A stretch of DNA of 64,000 bases from Paenibacillus methanolicus (GTDB lineage: Bacteria; Bacillota; Bacilli; Paenibacillales; Paenibacillaceae): assembly GCF_008124765.1 (NCBI RefSeq), contig NZ_VNHS01000015.1, positions 54,036 to 118,035 on the forward strand, read 5' to 3'. Each line of letters begins with the position of its first letter. Position 1 is the stretch's first letter. The translations under genes and the position numbers were made by a program. Shown here in pieces: positions 1-8,592 of the stretch. Below the pieces are notes generated by a model. That model saw only the letters and a program-made list of their open reading frames with translations, was not told where the DNA came from and searched no databases.

Positions 1-2
1 AC

Positions 3-482
3 AACGGCGTCTTCACGATCATCGCGCGGGAATTCGGCTTCGACTCGTTCGGCGCCTTCGATCTGTATTCGGAGCTGGGCTTGACGCTCATCTACGTTTA
101 TTTTCAAGTGCCGCTGGCGGTTATGCTGCTCTATCCGGCTTATTACGGCATTCGGGAGGAGTGGCGGGAAGCGGCCGCGGTGCTGGGCGCCTCGGCGTAC
201 CGGTTCTGGCGGCACATCGGCATCCCGATGCTGCTCCCTTCGATCGTCGGCACCTTCGGCATGCTGTTCGCCAACGCGCTCGGGGCCTACGCGACGGCGT
301 ACGCGCTTACGGGCTCGATTTACAATTTGCTCTCGGTCCGCATCTCGGCGCTCGTCTCCGGCGACATCTTTCCGAACTTCGAACTAGGCAGCGCCTTGGC
401 CGTAATCCTTGCGGCGATCATGCTGTCGGCGATTCTGCTGAACGAATGGATGAGCCGGCTGTCGAGAAGGAGGGGGTTGTGA
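3..482 (+). CDS. ABC transporter permease (5' end outside window)
   Basis: This is the C-terminal 159 residues of an inner-membrane permease of the binding-protein-dependent transport family; the reading frame is open from base 3 and the start lies upstream. It carries the EAA loop that docks on the ATPase (EEWREAAAVLGAS, about codons 50-62 of the visible part), flanked by hydrophobic membrane segments. The stop overlaps the start of the next permease by one base in TGATG, so the two are translationally coupled. With the second permease and a CysA/PotA-like ATPase downstream it forms an importer of the spermidine/putrescine, iron or phosphonate class. The binding protein is presumably upstream of the window, so the substrate cannot be named. 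Confidence 0.85.
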   Translation, partial: NGVFTIIAREFGFDSFGAFDLYSELGLTLIYVYFQVPLAVMLLYPAYYGIREEWREAAAVLGASAYRFWRHIGIPMLLPSIVGTFGMLFANALGAYATAYALTGSIYNLLSVRISALVSGDIFPNFELGSALAVILAAIMLSAILLNEWMSRLSRRRGL

Positions 483-1372
483 TGGAGCGCGGCAAGCTGT
501 GGCCTGGTTCCGTCGTCGCGCTGCTGCTCGTCTATCTGTTCCTGCCGATCGCCGCGACGCTGCTGTTCTCGTTCGCCAAACAGTGGCAGTCCGAGCTGCT
601 ACCGGACGCGTACACGCTGGCGTGGTACAAGCAGATTTTCACCGACGTCCGGTTTCTGGAGGCCATCGGGCGAAGCGTCTTCATCGGCGTCGTCAGCGTG
701 GCGCTGTCGCTGCTTGTGCTCGTGCCCGCGATTTTCGTGCTCGCCGTCTACTTTCCGAAGTGGGAGCGGGCGATGCAAGCGGCCGCGCTGCTGCCGTTCG
801 CCTTCCCGCCGGTCGTCTCGGCCATCGGCCTGATGAAGCTGTATTCCAGCGGTCCGCTGCCGATTACCGGCACGCCGTGGATCTTGATCGGGGTCTATCT
901 CACGATCGTGCAGCCGTACATTTATCAAAGCGTGAGGGGCAGTCTGCGCACGATCCGGGCGGGCGAGCTGGTGGAAGCGGCGGAGATGCTCGGGGCCGGA
1001 AGGTGGACCGCGTTTCGCCGGGTCATCCTGCCGAATATTTTGCCGGGCACGATGGTGGCCGCGCTGCTGTCGTTCTCGATTATTTTCGGCGAGTTCGTCA
1101 TGGCCAAGATGCTCGTTGGCGGCGAGTACGAGACGGTGCAGATGTATTTGTATAACGAGATGAAATCGACCGGCCAGACGGCGAGCGCGGTCGTCATCGC
1201 GTATTTCGCGCTTATTCTGGTCCTATCCGGCCTTACGCTGAAGCTCGGGCGCTGGAAGCCGGGCAGAGGACGCCGTCAGACGCAAAGGAGGAATCGTCAT
1301 GAGCTTCGTTCGGATCGGGAACGTGCGGAAGGCTTATCAGCAGCAGCCGGTGCTGAACCGGGTCCATATTGA
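482..1372 (+). CDS. ABC transporter permease, second subunit
   Basis: A 296-residue membrane permease starting at the ATG inside TGATG. The N-terminus is a hydrophobic segment after MERGKLWPG, and more membrane segments follow. The EAA loop is visible as ELVEAAEMLGAG near residue 165, the contact site for the ATPase. It is the partner of the upstream permease in a heteromeric importer channel. The frame continues 74 bases into the ATPase gene, giving an arginine-rich, non-membrane tail that resembles read-through of former intergenic sequence. Either the tail is real or an ancestral stop was lost. The substrate is unknown. Confidence 0.85.
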   Translation: MERGKLWPGSVVALLLVYLFLPIAATLLFSFAKQWQSELLPDAYTLAWYKQIFTDVRFLEAIGRSVFIGVVSVALSLLVLVPAIFVLAVYFPKWERAMQAAALLPFAFPPVVSAIGLMKLYSSGPLPITGTPWILIGVYLTIVQPYIYQSVRGSLRTIRAGELVEAAEMLGAGRWTAFRRVILPNILPGTMVAALLSFSIIFGEFVMAKMLVGGEYETVQMYLYNEMKSTGQTASAVVIAYFALILVLSGLTLKLGRWKPGRGRRQTQRRNRHELRSDRERAEGLSAAAGAEPGPY

Positions 1373-2339
1373 GATCGGGGAGGGCGAGCTGGTGACGCTG
1401 CTCGGACCGTCCGGCTGCGGCAAAAGCACGCTGCTGCGGGCGATCGCGGGGTTAACCTCCATCGACGAGGGATCGATCGAGATCGGGGGACGCGACGTAA
1501 CGGCGCTGCCGCCGAAGGCGCGTCAGGTGGGCATGGTGTTCCAATCCTACGCGCTCTTCCCTAATATGACCGTGTTCGAGAACATCGCCTTCGGGCTGAA
1601 AATGGACGGCATGAAGCGCGCCGACTATACGCCGCTCGTGGAGGAGATGATCGGCATTATCGCGCTCGAGGGGATGGAGGACCGGTACCCGGCTCAGCTC
1701 TCGGGCGGTCAACAGCAGCGCGTCGCGCTCGGCCGGGCGCTCGTGAAGCGCCCGAAGGTGCTGCTGCTCGACGAGCCGCTCAGCGCCTTGGACGCGCAAA
1801 TCCGGCGCAGTCTGCGCGGGGAAATTCGCGCTATCCAGCGCAAGCTTCGCATGACGACCGTATTCGTGACGCACGATCAGGAGGAAGCGCTGACGATCTC
1901 GGATCGCATCATCGTCATGAACCGGGGAGGCATCGAGCAGGAAGGCGCGCCGGAGGACATCTACGCGGCGCCCGCGACGGAGTTCGTCAGCCGGTTCATC
2001 GGCAGCTACAACGTCTGGGAGCGGACGCGGCTGTCGGACGCGGGCCTTGCCGGCTGGCCGCCGGGCGAGTTGTTCGCGGTCCGGCCGGAGGCGATCGTCA
2101 TTCGGCCGGCGTCGGAGGAGCCGGCCGGCGCGGAGTCGTCGTGCATCGTCGTGAGCGGCCGAGTGGGGAGCATCTCCATCCTCGGCAGCATCAAGCGGTT
2201 CGAGGTCGATGCGGGCGCGCTCGGGACCGTGACGGTCGATGCGCTGCATGACGCGCATTCGCGGCGGCTGCAGGAAGCGGCGGACGTGAAGCTGTATATT
2301 CCGCGCGAGGCGTGCAGCCCGCTTCGGAAGAGTTCTTAG
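1299..2339 (+). CDS. ABC transporter ATP-binding protein (CysA/PotA-like)
   Basis: A 346-residue cytoplasmic ATPase that powers the importer made by the two preceding permeases. The Walker A motif GPSGCGKST lies near residue 37, the signature LSGGQQQRVALGRAL near 135, Walker B VLLLDEPLSALD near 158 and the H-loop VTHDQEEAL near 190. A C-terminal stretch of about 110 residues fits the TOBE-type regulatory domain usual in PotA, CysA and FbpC. The start is chosen on the AAAGGAGG ribosome binding site eight bases upstream, although it lies inside the permease frame. A GC-rich hairpin follows the stop. Confidence 0.9.
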   Translation: MSFVRIGNVRKAYQQQPVLNRVHIEIGEGELVTLLGPSGCGKSTLLRAIAGLTSIDEGSIEIGGRDVTALPPKARQVGMVFQSYALFPNMTVFENIAFGLKMDGMKRADYTPLVEEMIGIIALEGMEDRYPAQLSGGQQQRVALGRALVKRPKVLLLDEPLSALDAQIRRSLRGEIRAIQRKLRMTTVFVTHDQEEALTISDRIIVMNRGGIEQEGAPEDIYAAPATEFVSRFIGSYNVWERTRLSDAGLAGWPPGELFAVRPEAIVIRPASEEPAGAESSCIVVSGRVGSISILGSIKRFEVDAGALGTVTVDALHDAHSRRLQEAADVKLYIPREACSPLRKSS

Positions 2340-2351
2340 CCTGCGAGAAGA

Positions 2352-2393
2352 AAGGCCGGCGGCCGTCATGGGCATCATGAGGGCCGCCGGCTT
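2352..2393 (+). terminator. Terminator-like hairpin after ABC operon
   Basis: AAGGCCGGCGGCC pairs with GGGCCGCCGGCTT around a loop that has its own CATG/CATG arms. The following T-run is weak (TTGTTCG), so termination may be inefficient. It lies between convergent genes. Confidence 0.55.
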
Positions 2394-2458
2394 GTTCGCG
2401 TTTATGCGAGGCCGGCCGCTGTGAAGGCGGCTGCCTCCTCGGTGCTCGACCGCGGCGC

Positions 2459-3682
2459 TTAACGCGCCAACTTTAACAGATCGGCCGCGCCCGTGAACGT
2501 TGCGGTATTATAGAGCATCAGGACGTTCGTAATGCTGTGCTCCTTCATATACCCATCGACGCTGCCGTTATAATAGCGCATATCCACTACATGCAGCTCC
2601 GCGACGTCCTGCGCCAGGAACGGAATGACACTATGCGCATACGAATCTTTGATGACGAGCAGTTTGTCCAGCTTTCGTTCCTGTTTCGCCAGATCGCTCT
2701 TGATCGTCATGAGCGCATGGACGCCGCCGAGAAAATACGAATACTGATCTTTCTTCTTCAAATAAGCGGGCGCATATAAGCTTCCCGACGTATCTCCGGT
2801 ATCGGCAACCGTGACTTCGACGCTTACGGGATGCTTGGGCACATACGCTTGGATGGTATCGGGGGTAATGCCGCTGAACTGCCCACGCGTATGAAAGCTG
2901 CCGAGGAACGAGGCGGATACGTCGCGAACGTCGAAACCCGTCTCGGGCCGAGGCGTCCAGCCCATCCGCTCGCTGGAAGCCCGGTAAGCCAGATAGGCGC
3001 TGTAGGTCGTCCAGTGGTGGTCAGTCCGGTAGTAGATTGGCTTCTCCGCGGCCGGCGCGAGAACATCAAACCCGTCCACGAATGCCAGGCTGTCCCTGAG
3101 CTGATCGCCGATGTATCGGTTCACTTCCGTCTGCGGATAGCTGACTGCTTTCCAAGGCAGGCGATCCGGGTAGACGCCGATCGAGGTCGGGGCGAGCAGG
3201 AAGGTAAGCCGCGATTCAAGATGCCGCCGAGCGAATGCCTGCACCGCCGCGAGCTGCGCGTCCAGCTTGGTCCAGTCCGGCTCCGCGAATTTCTCGAACA
3301 GGTAGCCGTCTTTTCCTTTGTAAATGCCGTTGTTCTCCAGCTGCAGCCGCAGCTGCTCCAGCGACGATTTGGCCCACACCCACCGGTCCCGAAGCGGAAA
3401 ATGATCGGTTACGTATTCCTCGGCCTCATCCGCGAACGTCTTATCCTTCACTTTGCTCCACGACAGCTCTGGCCAAGCCTGCAGCGGCCGGTTCTCCGTC
3501 TCCGAGAATGTCCGGCCGGGCAGGATCAGGTAGAGGGCGGGCATGACGGCCAGCGCCGCCAGAAAACCCGCGACGAGGAGCCGGTCCGCGCGCGGGGACG
3601 GTCGGGCGGCAGAGCGTGTTTCCGCGGCGAGACCCGTGTTCGCCGTCCTTCCCGCTTGCTTATCCGAACTTTCGGATGTCAT
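2459..3682 (-). CDS. AlgJ/DHHW-like polysaccharide O-acetylation protein
   Basis: A 407-residue protein with one N-terminal membrane segment (about residues 30-50) and an extracytoplasmic SGNH/AlgX-AlgJ-like domain. The catalytic-type motif TDHHWT is visible near residue 235, and a serine near VIKDSYAHS fits the second part of the active site. Proteins of this family transfer acetyl groups to exported polysaccharide or wall polymer, taking them from an MBOAT partner; here the MBOAT gene is immediately upstream with a 19-base gap. The start at 3682 is chosen because AAAGGAGG sits seven bases before it; a longer frame upstream lacks such a site. The acceptor polymer is unknown. Confidence 0.82.
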   Translation of the reverse strand: MTSESSDKQAGRTANTGLAAETRSAARPSPRADRLLVAGFLAALAVMPALYLILPGRTFSETENRPLQAWPELSWSKVKDKTFADEAEEYVTDHFPLRDRWVWAKSSLEQLRLQLENNGIYKGKDGYLFEKFAEPDWTKLDAQLAAVQAFARRHLESRLTFLLAPTSIGVYPDRLPWKAVSYPQTEVNRYIGDQLRDSLAFVDGFDVLAPAAEKPIYYRTDHHWTTYSAYLAYRASSERMGWTPRPETGFDVRDVSASFLGSFHTRGQFSGITPDTIQAYVPKHPVSVEVTVADTGDTSGSLYAPAYLKKKDQYSYFLGGVHALMTIKSDLAKQERKLDKLLVIKDSYAHSVIPFLAQDVAELHVVDMRYYNGSVDGYMKEHSITNVLMLYNTATFTGAADLLKLAR

Positions 3683-3701
3683 CGATACGCCTCCTTTGCC
3701 G

Positions 3702-5084
3702 CTAGAAACGGAAGTATAGGAACGGATTGAACGTGGCATCGACCAAATAGGCGATCGACATGAGCCACAACGCGCCATAGCCGAATAGCTGCACCGCCGC
3801 CGCTTGATGCCGCAGCCGGATGCGGGCCGGCATGGAAGCCGCCGCGAGGAGGGCGAGCAGCACCGCGTTCGTATACAGCAGATACAGCGTCTCGTCGTTC
3901 CACGGCGGGGCTCCGTTCGCGCCGAACATCGCGCTTAGGTAACCGGTGACGCCGCTCAGCTCGTCGAAAGCGAACAGCACCCAGCCGATCAAAATGAGCA
4001 GGAGCGCATACGCATGCCGCATCCAGCGCGGGGAGCGGGACAGCAGCGCGAGCAGGAACCATTTCTCGGCCATGAGAATCAGGCCGAAATACAGCCCCCA
4101 CAGCAGGAAATTCCAGCTTGCCCCATGCCATATACCGGTTAGCAGCCAGACGGTCATAATATTGCGCGATTGGATCCGCGGTCCGCGCCGGTTGCCGCCG
4201 AGCGGGATGTAGACGTAGTCCCGGAACCACGTGCTAAGCGAAATATGCCACCGCCGCCAGAAGTCCGTGATGCTTTGCGCCATGTACGGCAGGTTGAAAT
4301 TTTCGTTGAACCGGAAGCCGAACATTAGCCCCAGGCCGATCGCCATATCCGAATAGCCGCTGAAGTCAAAGTAGATTTGAAACGCGAACGCGACGATGCC
4401 CAGCCATGCCGTCGCGGCGGGCAGCGTGTCGGCATGGCTGGCCGATACCGTCGCCCAGAGCAGCCCGATATTATTGGCGAGCAGCACCTTTTTGGCCAAG
4501 CCGATAATGAAGCGGCGCACGCCCTCCGCGAACATGGACGCATCTATGGTACGGTGCCGGATCTGTTCCGATACGGTGCCGTAATGGATGATCGGACCGG
4601 CGACGAGCTGCGGGAACAGCGCGACGAACGTCGCGAAGTCCAGCCAGTTGCGCTGGGCTGGGGCGGTGCGCCGGTAGATGTCGATGATGTAGGACATCGA
4701 CTGGAAGGTGTAGAACGAGATGCCGATCGGCAGCGGCAAATCCGTCTTCGGGATGTCCGTGGCGAGCAGCGCGTTCGCGTTATTGATGAGGAAATCCGCG
4801 TATTTGAAAAAGCCGAGCAAGCACAAGTTCACGATGATCGAGCCGGCTACGATGGCTTTGCGCCGGTAATCGGGCGTGCGTTCCCGGTCGAGCGCGAGGC
4901 CGAACAAGTAGTCCATGACGGTCGAGAACAGCATCAGGACGATGTAGACCGGCTCGCCCCACGCGTAGAAGAGAAGGCTTGCGGCGAGCAGAATCGCATT
5001 CTTGGCCTGCCTTGGCGCGCCATAATACAGCACTAGCACGGCGGGCAGGAAGGCGAACAGGAACAGCAGGCTGCTGAAGACCAT
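3702..5084 (-). CDS. MBOAT family membrane O-acyltransferase (AlgI/DltB-like)
   Basis: A 460-residue polytopic membrane protein. The family signatures are visible: FWRRWHISLSTWFRDYVYIP near residue 280, and the conserved histidine segment GIWHGASWNF near 320, the presumed catalytic His. AlgI-type proteins move acetyl groups from cytoplasmic acetyl-CoA across the membrane for transfer by an AlgJ-like partner. The partner follows 19 bases downstream and a small lipoprotein precedes, so the three genes form one minus-strand operon. An exopolysaccharide is more likely than D-alanylation of teichoic acid, because dltA/dltC are absent. Confidence 0.88.
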   Translation of the reverse strand: MVFSSLLFLFAFLPAVLVLYYGAPRQAKNAILLAASLLFYAWGEPVYIVLMLFSTVMDYLFGLALDRERTPDYRRKAIVAGSIIVNLCLLGFFKYADFLINNANALLATDIPKTDLPLPIGISFYTFQSMSYIIDIYRRTAPAQRNWLDFATFVALFPQLVAGPIIHYGTVSEQIRHRTIDASMFAEGVRRFIIGLAKKVLLANNIGLLWATVSASHADTLPAATAWLGIVAFAFQIYFDFSGYSDMAIGLGLMFGFRFNENFNLPYMAQSITDFWRRWHISLSTWFRDYVYIPLGGNRRGPRIQSRNIMTVWLLTGIWHGASWNFLLWGLYFGLILMAEKWFLLALLSRSPRWMRHAYALLLILIGWVLFAFDELSGVTGYLSAMFGANGAPPWNDETLYLLYTNAVLLALLAAASMPARIRLRHQAAAVQLFGYGALWLMSIAYLVDATFNPFLYFRF

Positions 5085-5090
5085 GCGGCG

Positions 5091-5585
5091 TTACTTCTTG
5101 GCGAAGAACGATTCGAACGTGTCCTGCGGCTGCTGCGAATCGTCGGCGATGAAGAAGCCGACGTATTGGCCTTTCGCGACCAACTTATAGTTTTTAGCGT
5201 TCTCGTACTGGTCGGGTAGATAGGTTTCGAACGACTTTTGCACGTCGGCCGCACGTTGTTTGATCGCGTCCATGACGGTCTGCACGTCCTTCTCGTCCTT
5301 CACCTTGACCACCGCAATCTCGTTCGTCTTCACGTTCATGAGGGGGACGCGGATTGTGAATTCTTCCAGGAGCGCCGGGTCCAGGTGGTAGAGGTTCTGA
5401 ATCTCGTTCTCGGTCAGATCGACGAGCGGGGGCTGTTCGCCTTGTTTCGCCAGCTTGTCGGCCATCTCGACGGTCGTCATGCCGGGGTCGGCTGCCGCTT
5501 CCTCGCCGTCGTTATTCGAACAAGCGGTTAACAGCAGGGTGGCCAATACAACGAGTACAAGTGCGAAATAGCTTTTTTTCATCAT
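5091..5585 (-). CDS. Lipoprotein, DUF4358-like
   Basis: A 164-residue predicted lipoprotein: a lysine start followed by a hydrophobic stretch and the lipobox LLTAC, so the mature protein begins at a lipidated Cys about 20 residues in. The body has an alternating pattern typical of DUF4358 proteins, which in Paenibacillaceae commonly accompany AlgI/AlgJ-like genes. It ends 6 bases before the MBOAT gene, so it is first in that operon. The start at 5585 is chosen for GGAG at nine bases; ATG codons at 5594 and 5582 are alternatives. The function is unknown; a role in the acetylation complex is inferred from position only. Confidence 0.72.
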   Translation of the reverse strand: MMKKSYFALVLVVLATLLLTACSNNDGEEAAADPGMTTVEMADKLAKQGEQPPLVDLTENEIQNLYHLDPALLEEFTIRVPLMNVKTNEIAVVKVKDEKDVQTVMDAIKQRAADVQKSFETYLPDQYENAKNYKLVAKGQYVGFFIADDSQQPQDTFESFFAKK

Positions 5586-5784
5586 GTTTCTCATCTCCAA
5601 TGTGGGTTTGGTTGTGTTGTCAGGTATGTTTGACGGGAGCGGGCTGGATAATGTTGCAGGGCAATAGTTTTCCAAGTATCCCCTAGCTTCGAGGGCAGTA
5701 TGTATGGCGGGCGATTCGCATTCTGAAGAGGTGCGCTATGCATAGTCTGGGGTAGGGAGAACGGGGACGCAGGCAGCGGGGTTA

Positions 5785-5814
5785 TTGACACTGATAATCA
5801 GTATCATTTAGAAT
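5785..5814 (+). promoter_or_regulatory. Promoter with embedded Fur box
   Basis: TTGACA (5785-5790) and TAGAAT (5809-5814) are 18 bases apart. Between them lies TGATAATCAGTATCA (5792-5806), a 7-1-7 palindrome with one mismatch to the Bacillus Fur consensus TGATAATNATTATCA. Iron-loaded Fur bound here would block RNA polymerase. The next plus-strand gene is a haem-degrading monooxygenase, a typical Fur target. Confidence 0.8.
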
Positions 5815-5936
5815 TGAGCGTATACAAATGTATGCGTTTATTGTTTCATAAGCTGTCGACCAGCCATTCAACAAGATCAAACGACCGTCAGCGTGGCTGA
5901 TTTTGCAGCATTCATATTATTCGCGGAGGTGCGCGC

Positions 5937-6263
5937 ATGTTAATTCAAACGAGACAGATTATGATCGAGAAAGGCAATGCCGAGCAGGTGGTCGAACGGT
6001 TCAGCAAGGAGAGCCCGATCGAGGGCATGCCGGGCTTCATCGACCGGACCGTCATGGTGAACAAGCGCGCCAAGGACCAGGAGGAAGTGCTCGTCATGAT
6101 CCGCTGGGAGTCCGAGGAAGCGTGGAAGAACTGGGAGAAGAGCGACGTGCATATCCAGGGCCACCGCCAGAGCGCGGGTCAGCCGAAGCCGGAATTCGTC
6201 ATCAGCACCACCGTCAGCATGTACGAGGTGAAGACGGTACGCGGCGGCACGGCGAACGTGTAA
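5937..6263 (+). CDS. Haem-degrading monooxygenase, IsdG/HmoB-like (ABM fold)
   Basis: A 108-residue cytoplasmic protein with one antibiotic-biosynthesis-monooxygenase fold. The centre RWESEEAWKNWEKSD followed by an HIQGH segment near residue 76 matches the Trp/His pocket of the HmoA/HmoB/IsdG group, which cleaves haem to release iron. GGAGG sits shortly before the ATG. The gene stands alone with a terminator after it, and the upstream Fur box predicts expression under iron starvation. Related ABM enzymes act on quinones, but the iron-responsive promoter argues for haem. Confidence 0.82.
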   Translation: MLIQTRQIMIEKGNAEQVVERFSKESPIEGMPGFIDRTVMVNKRAKDQEEVLVMIRWESEEAWKNWEKSDVHIQGHRQSAGQPKPEFVISTTVSMYEVKTVRGGTANV

Positions 6264-6301
6264 CCGGCCAGTTGGGCCAAATTGCTTCATACAGGAAAGA
6301 G

Positions 6302-6347
6302 AAGAACCCCCGAACTCGCTTTTGCGGTGAGGACGGAGGTTCTTTTT
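6302..6347. terminator. Terminator between convergent genes
   Basis: AGAACCCCC pairs with GGAGGTTCT (one mismatch), followed by TTTTT. On the other strand the stem is followed by TTCTCTTTCC, so it may also serve the convergent kinase gene. Confidence 0.7.
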
Positions 6348-6355
6348 GCGGTCTG

Positions 6356-7759
6356 TCATCGGAATTCGGCCGGGATGCGGACCGTGAACGTGCTCCCTTC
6401 CCCCGGCGCGCTCTTGACGCGGATCGTGCCGCCGCACGCATCCGTAATCTGTTTGGCGATGGCAAGCCCCAGCCCGTGGCCGCCGTGCTGGCGGGTGCGG
6501 GCTTTGTCTTCGCGGTAGAACCGCTCGAAAATTCTCGCCTGATCCTCGGCCCGAATGCCGACGCCTTGGTCGGCGACGGAGAGGATGACGGCGCGCTGCT
6601 GGCGCGACCGCTCTTCGGCGATCGTCACTTGGACGGGGCTTGCGGACGGGGAATATTTCAGCGCGTTGTCGAGCAGAATGACCAGCAGTTGGGATAGCCG
6701 CTGCTCGTCCCCGTAGACCGGCAGAGGCTCCGGCGCATGGAAGGCGAGCGTCATCGATTTGGCTTCGAACAACGGCGTCATGCCTTGCACCGTCCGCTCC
6801 GCGGCGACTCGCAGGTCGAACCGTTCCAGCCGCAGCTGCGCCGCGCCCGAATCGTTTCGGGCCAAGTACAGCAGGTCGCCGACCAAGCGCGTCATGCCCT
6901 TCACTTCCTCCTTCATATGCCCGAGCGTCCGCTCGGCGAATCGCGCCTCTTCTTTCTTATCCGCCGAAGGCGGAGCGCTTATGCCGAGCGCTTCGATCGA
7001 CGCGAGCAGCACGCTGAGCGGCGTTCGCAGCTCATGCGAAGCATCGGCGACGAATTCGCGCTGGCGCGCAAGCGACCGCTCGATCGGCGCCATCGCCCGT
7101 CTGGACATCAAGTGGCTGACGTACACGGCCGCGATCGAGAAGACGAGCGTCAGGCCGCCCAGCACGAACGCCGCGCTGCGCAGCATGCGCTCCTGCGAGG
7201 AGATGTCGATGCCGACGAATAACGTCCCGACTTCCCGTCCGCCCGCGGTCATCGTCCGGCTGGCGACGAGGTAGGGCGTGCGCTCGCCACCCTCCTGATA
7301 GGCGTCCCGATCCCGGCGGATCCGGCTCTCCGCCCGGAGCTCGACGACGCGGGATTCGTCCTCGCCGGCGGTCCACTGCCGGAACGACTGGAGCGCTTGC
7401 TCGCGAAGTCCGTTTTGATTCTCATCCCCGAACAAGAGGCTGCCTTGGGCGTCGATCCAATAATAGAACGCCTGATCGCCGCCGACCGCGAAATAGTCGT
7501 CTTTCTCCGCCATGAAGCCTTTGCCCCTCGTATTGCCGCCGTGCTCGTCAATGAGCCGGAATTCGTCTTCCAACAGCGCCTGGATTTGGCTCTCCTGCTC
7601 GCTGCGCGCCGACGCCTCCAGCAGCGAATACGCCGCCCCCGCGAACAAGCCGAGCAGCAGGAGCAGCAGCAGGCTGTACTGCGCGGTGAGCCGCCATCTT
7701 GCCCGGCGGATGATATCCCCGGCATGTTCCTTCTTGCGCCAGCCGATCCGCTTACGCAT
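6356..7759 (-). CDS. Membrane sensor histidine kinase
   Basis: A 467-residue sensor kinase. Membrane segments at about 25-48 and 194-217 enclose an extracytoplasmic sensor of about 145 residues; a short linker leads to the HisKA box with phospho-acceptor H242 (DASHELRTPLSV). The ATPase domain shows the N box (LLDNALKYS), G1 (DQGVGI), F (ERFYRED) and G2 (GGHGLGLAI). It overlaps the response regulator by eight bases (ATGCGTAA), so the pair is co-translated. The divergent neighbours are a membrane protein and PspA, so envelope stress is the likely signal; this is inferred from context. Confidence 0.92.
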   Translation of the reverse strand: MRKRIGWRKKEHAGDIIRRARWRLTAQYSLLLLLLLGLFAGAAYSLLEASARSEQESQIQALLEDEFRLIDEHGGNTRGKGFMAEKDDYFAVGGDQAFYYWIDAQGSLLFGDENQNGLREQALQSFRQWTAGEDESRVVELRAESRIRRDRDAYQEGGERTPYLVASRTMTAGGREVGTLFVGIDISSQERMLRSAAFVLGGLTLVFSIAAVYVSHLMSRRAMAPIERSLARQREFVADASHELRTPLSVLLASIEALGISAPPSADKKEEARFAERTLGHMKEEVKGMTRLVGDLLYLARNDSGAAQLRLERFDLRVAAERTVQGMTPLFEAKSMTLAFHAPEPLPVYGDEQRLSQLLVILLDNALKYSPSASPVQVTIAEERSRQQRAVILSVADQGVGIRAEDQARIFERFYREDKARTRQHGGHGLGLAIAKQITDACGGTIRVKSAPGEGSTFTVRIPAEFR

Positions 7760-8426
7760 GGATGCGGTACCCGACGCCGCGGACGCTCTGGATGAGCCCT
7801 TTCTGCCCGGCCAGCTCCAGCTTCTTGCGCGCGAGCTTGACGGTCGCGTCGATGACCTTCAGGCTGACGTCGGAATCGTAGCCCCAGATGCGGTCGAGAA
7901 TGAGCTCGCGGGTGAGCACCCGTCCCCGGTTGACGGCCAGCAGGTCCACGATTTGGAATTCTCTCGGCGTGAGCAGTATCCGCTGCTCGCCCAGCTGCAC
8001 CTCATGGCTGCTCCGGTTCAGCCGCATCGGTCCGAGCTGCACCGTATCTTCCACTAACGGCGCGAAATTGCGGCGGGTCAACGCGCGAACCCTCGCCAGC
8101 AGCTCGTCGATCTCGAACGGCTTCACGAGGTAATCGTCGGCCCCCGCATCGAGGCCCGCGACCCGATCCTGCACCGTGTCCCGGGCGGTCAGCATGAGAA
8201 TCGCGCCGGCATACCCAGCCTGGCGCAGTCTTCGGCACACCGTCGCCCCGTCGCCCTCCGGCATCATCCAGTCGAGCAGCACCACGTCGTACGCCGCGGC
8301 CGTCGCGTAATCGTACGCCTCTTCGCCGGTCATGACCCAGTCGATCCGGCCGCCGGTCTTGACGCCCATCATATGCACGATCAATTCGCCCAGACGAATA
8401 TCGTCTTCCGCTAATAGTAGGTTCAT
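7752..8426 (-). CDS. OmpR-family response regulator
   Basis: A 224-residue DNA-binding response regulator. The receiver domain (1-120) has the acidic pocket (AEDD near residue 8), phospho-acceptor D52 (LLDWMMP), switch T80 and K102 (VKPF). A winged-helix OmpR/PhoB effector domain occupies about 130-220. It is the first gene of the pair with the sensor kinase. An 11-bp tandem repeat upstream (8477-8498) looks like its binding site and would allow autoregulation and control of the divergent pspA operon. Confidence 0.93.
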   Translation of the reverse strand: MNLLLAEDDIRLGELIVHMMGVKTGGRIDWVMTGEEAYDYATAAAYDVVLLDWMMPEGDGATVCRRLRQAGYAGAILMLTARDTVQDRVAGLDAGADDYLVKPFEIDELLARVRALTRRNFAPLVEDTVQLGPMRLNRSSHEVQLGEQRILLTPREFQIVDLLAVNRGRVLTRELILDRIWGYDSDVSLKVIDATVKLARKKLELAGQKGLIQSVRGVGYRIHA

Positions 8427-8476
8427 TATCGAACGCCTCGCTTTCCGCCTATGCGTGTGGCACTACCATAACAGGA

Positions 8477-8498
8477 CAAGCTGAAATCAAGCTGAAAG
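8477..8498. promoter_or_regulatory. Tandem direct repeat, likely response-regulator site
   Basis: CAAGCTGAAAT (8477-8487) is followed directly by CAAGCTGAAAG (8488-8498), identical in 10 of 11 positions. Two head-to-tail sites with 11-bp spacing are the usual target of an OmpR/PhoB dimer. The site lies between the regulator gene and the divergent pspA operon. Confidence 0.55.
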
Positions 8499-8592
8499 AA
8501 ACCTGACCGCCGCATGAATGTTTCGTTTCACCGTTTTTTCACCAAACGCTTGTAACCTAGGGTTGTACGAAACGCCAAGGAGGTGAGAACGA

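Noticed and set aside
1452..2378. Minus-strand frame of 308 codons opposite the ABC ATPase
   Set aside because: Arg/Leu-rich antisense frame without a start site; the ATPase is certain.
3682..3778. Longer N-terminus for the AlgJ-like protein
   Set aside because: The extra 32 residues overlap the end of the MBOAT gene and lack a ribosome site, while AAAGGAGG precedes 3682.
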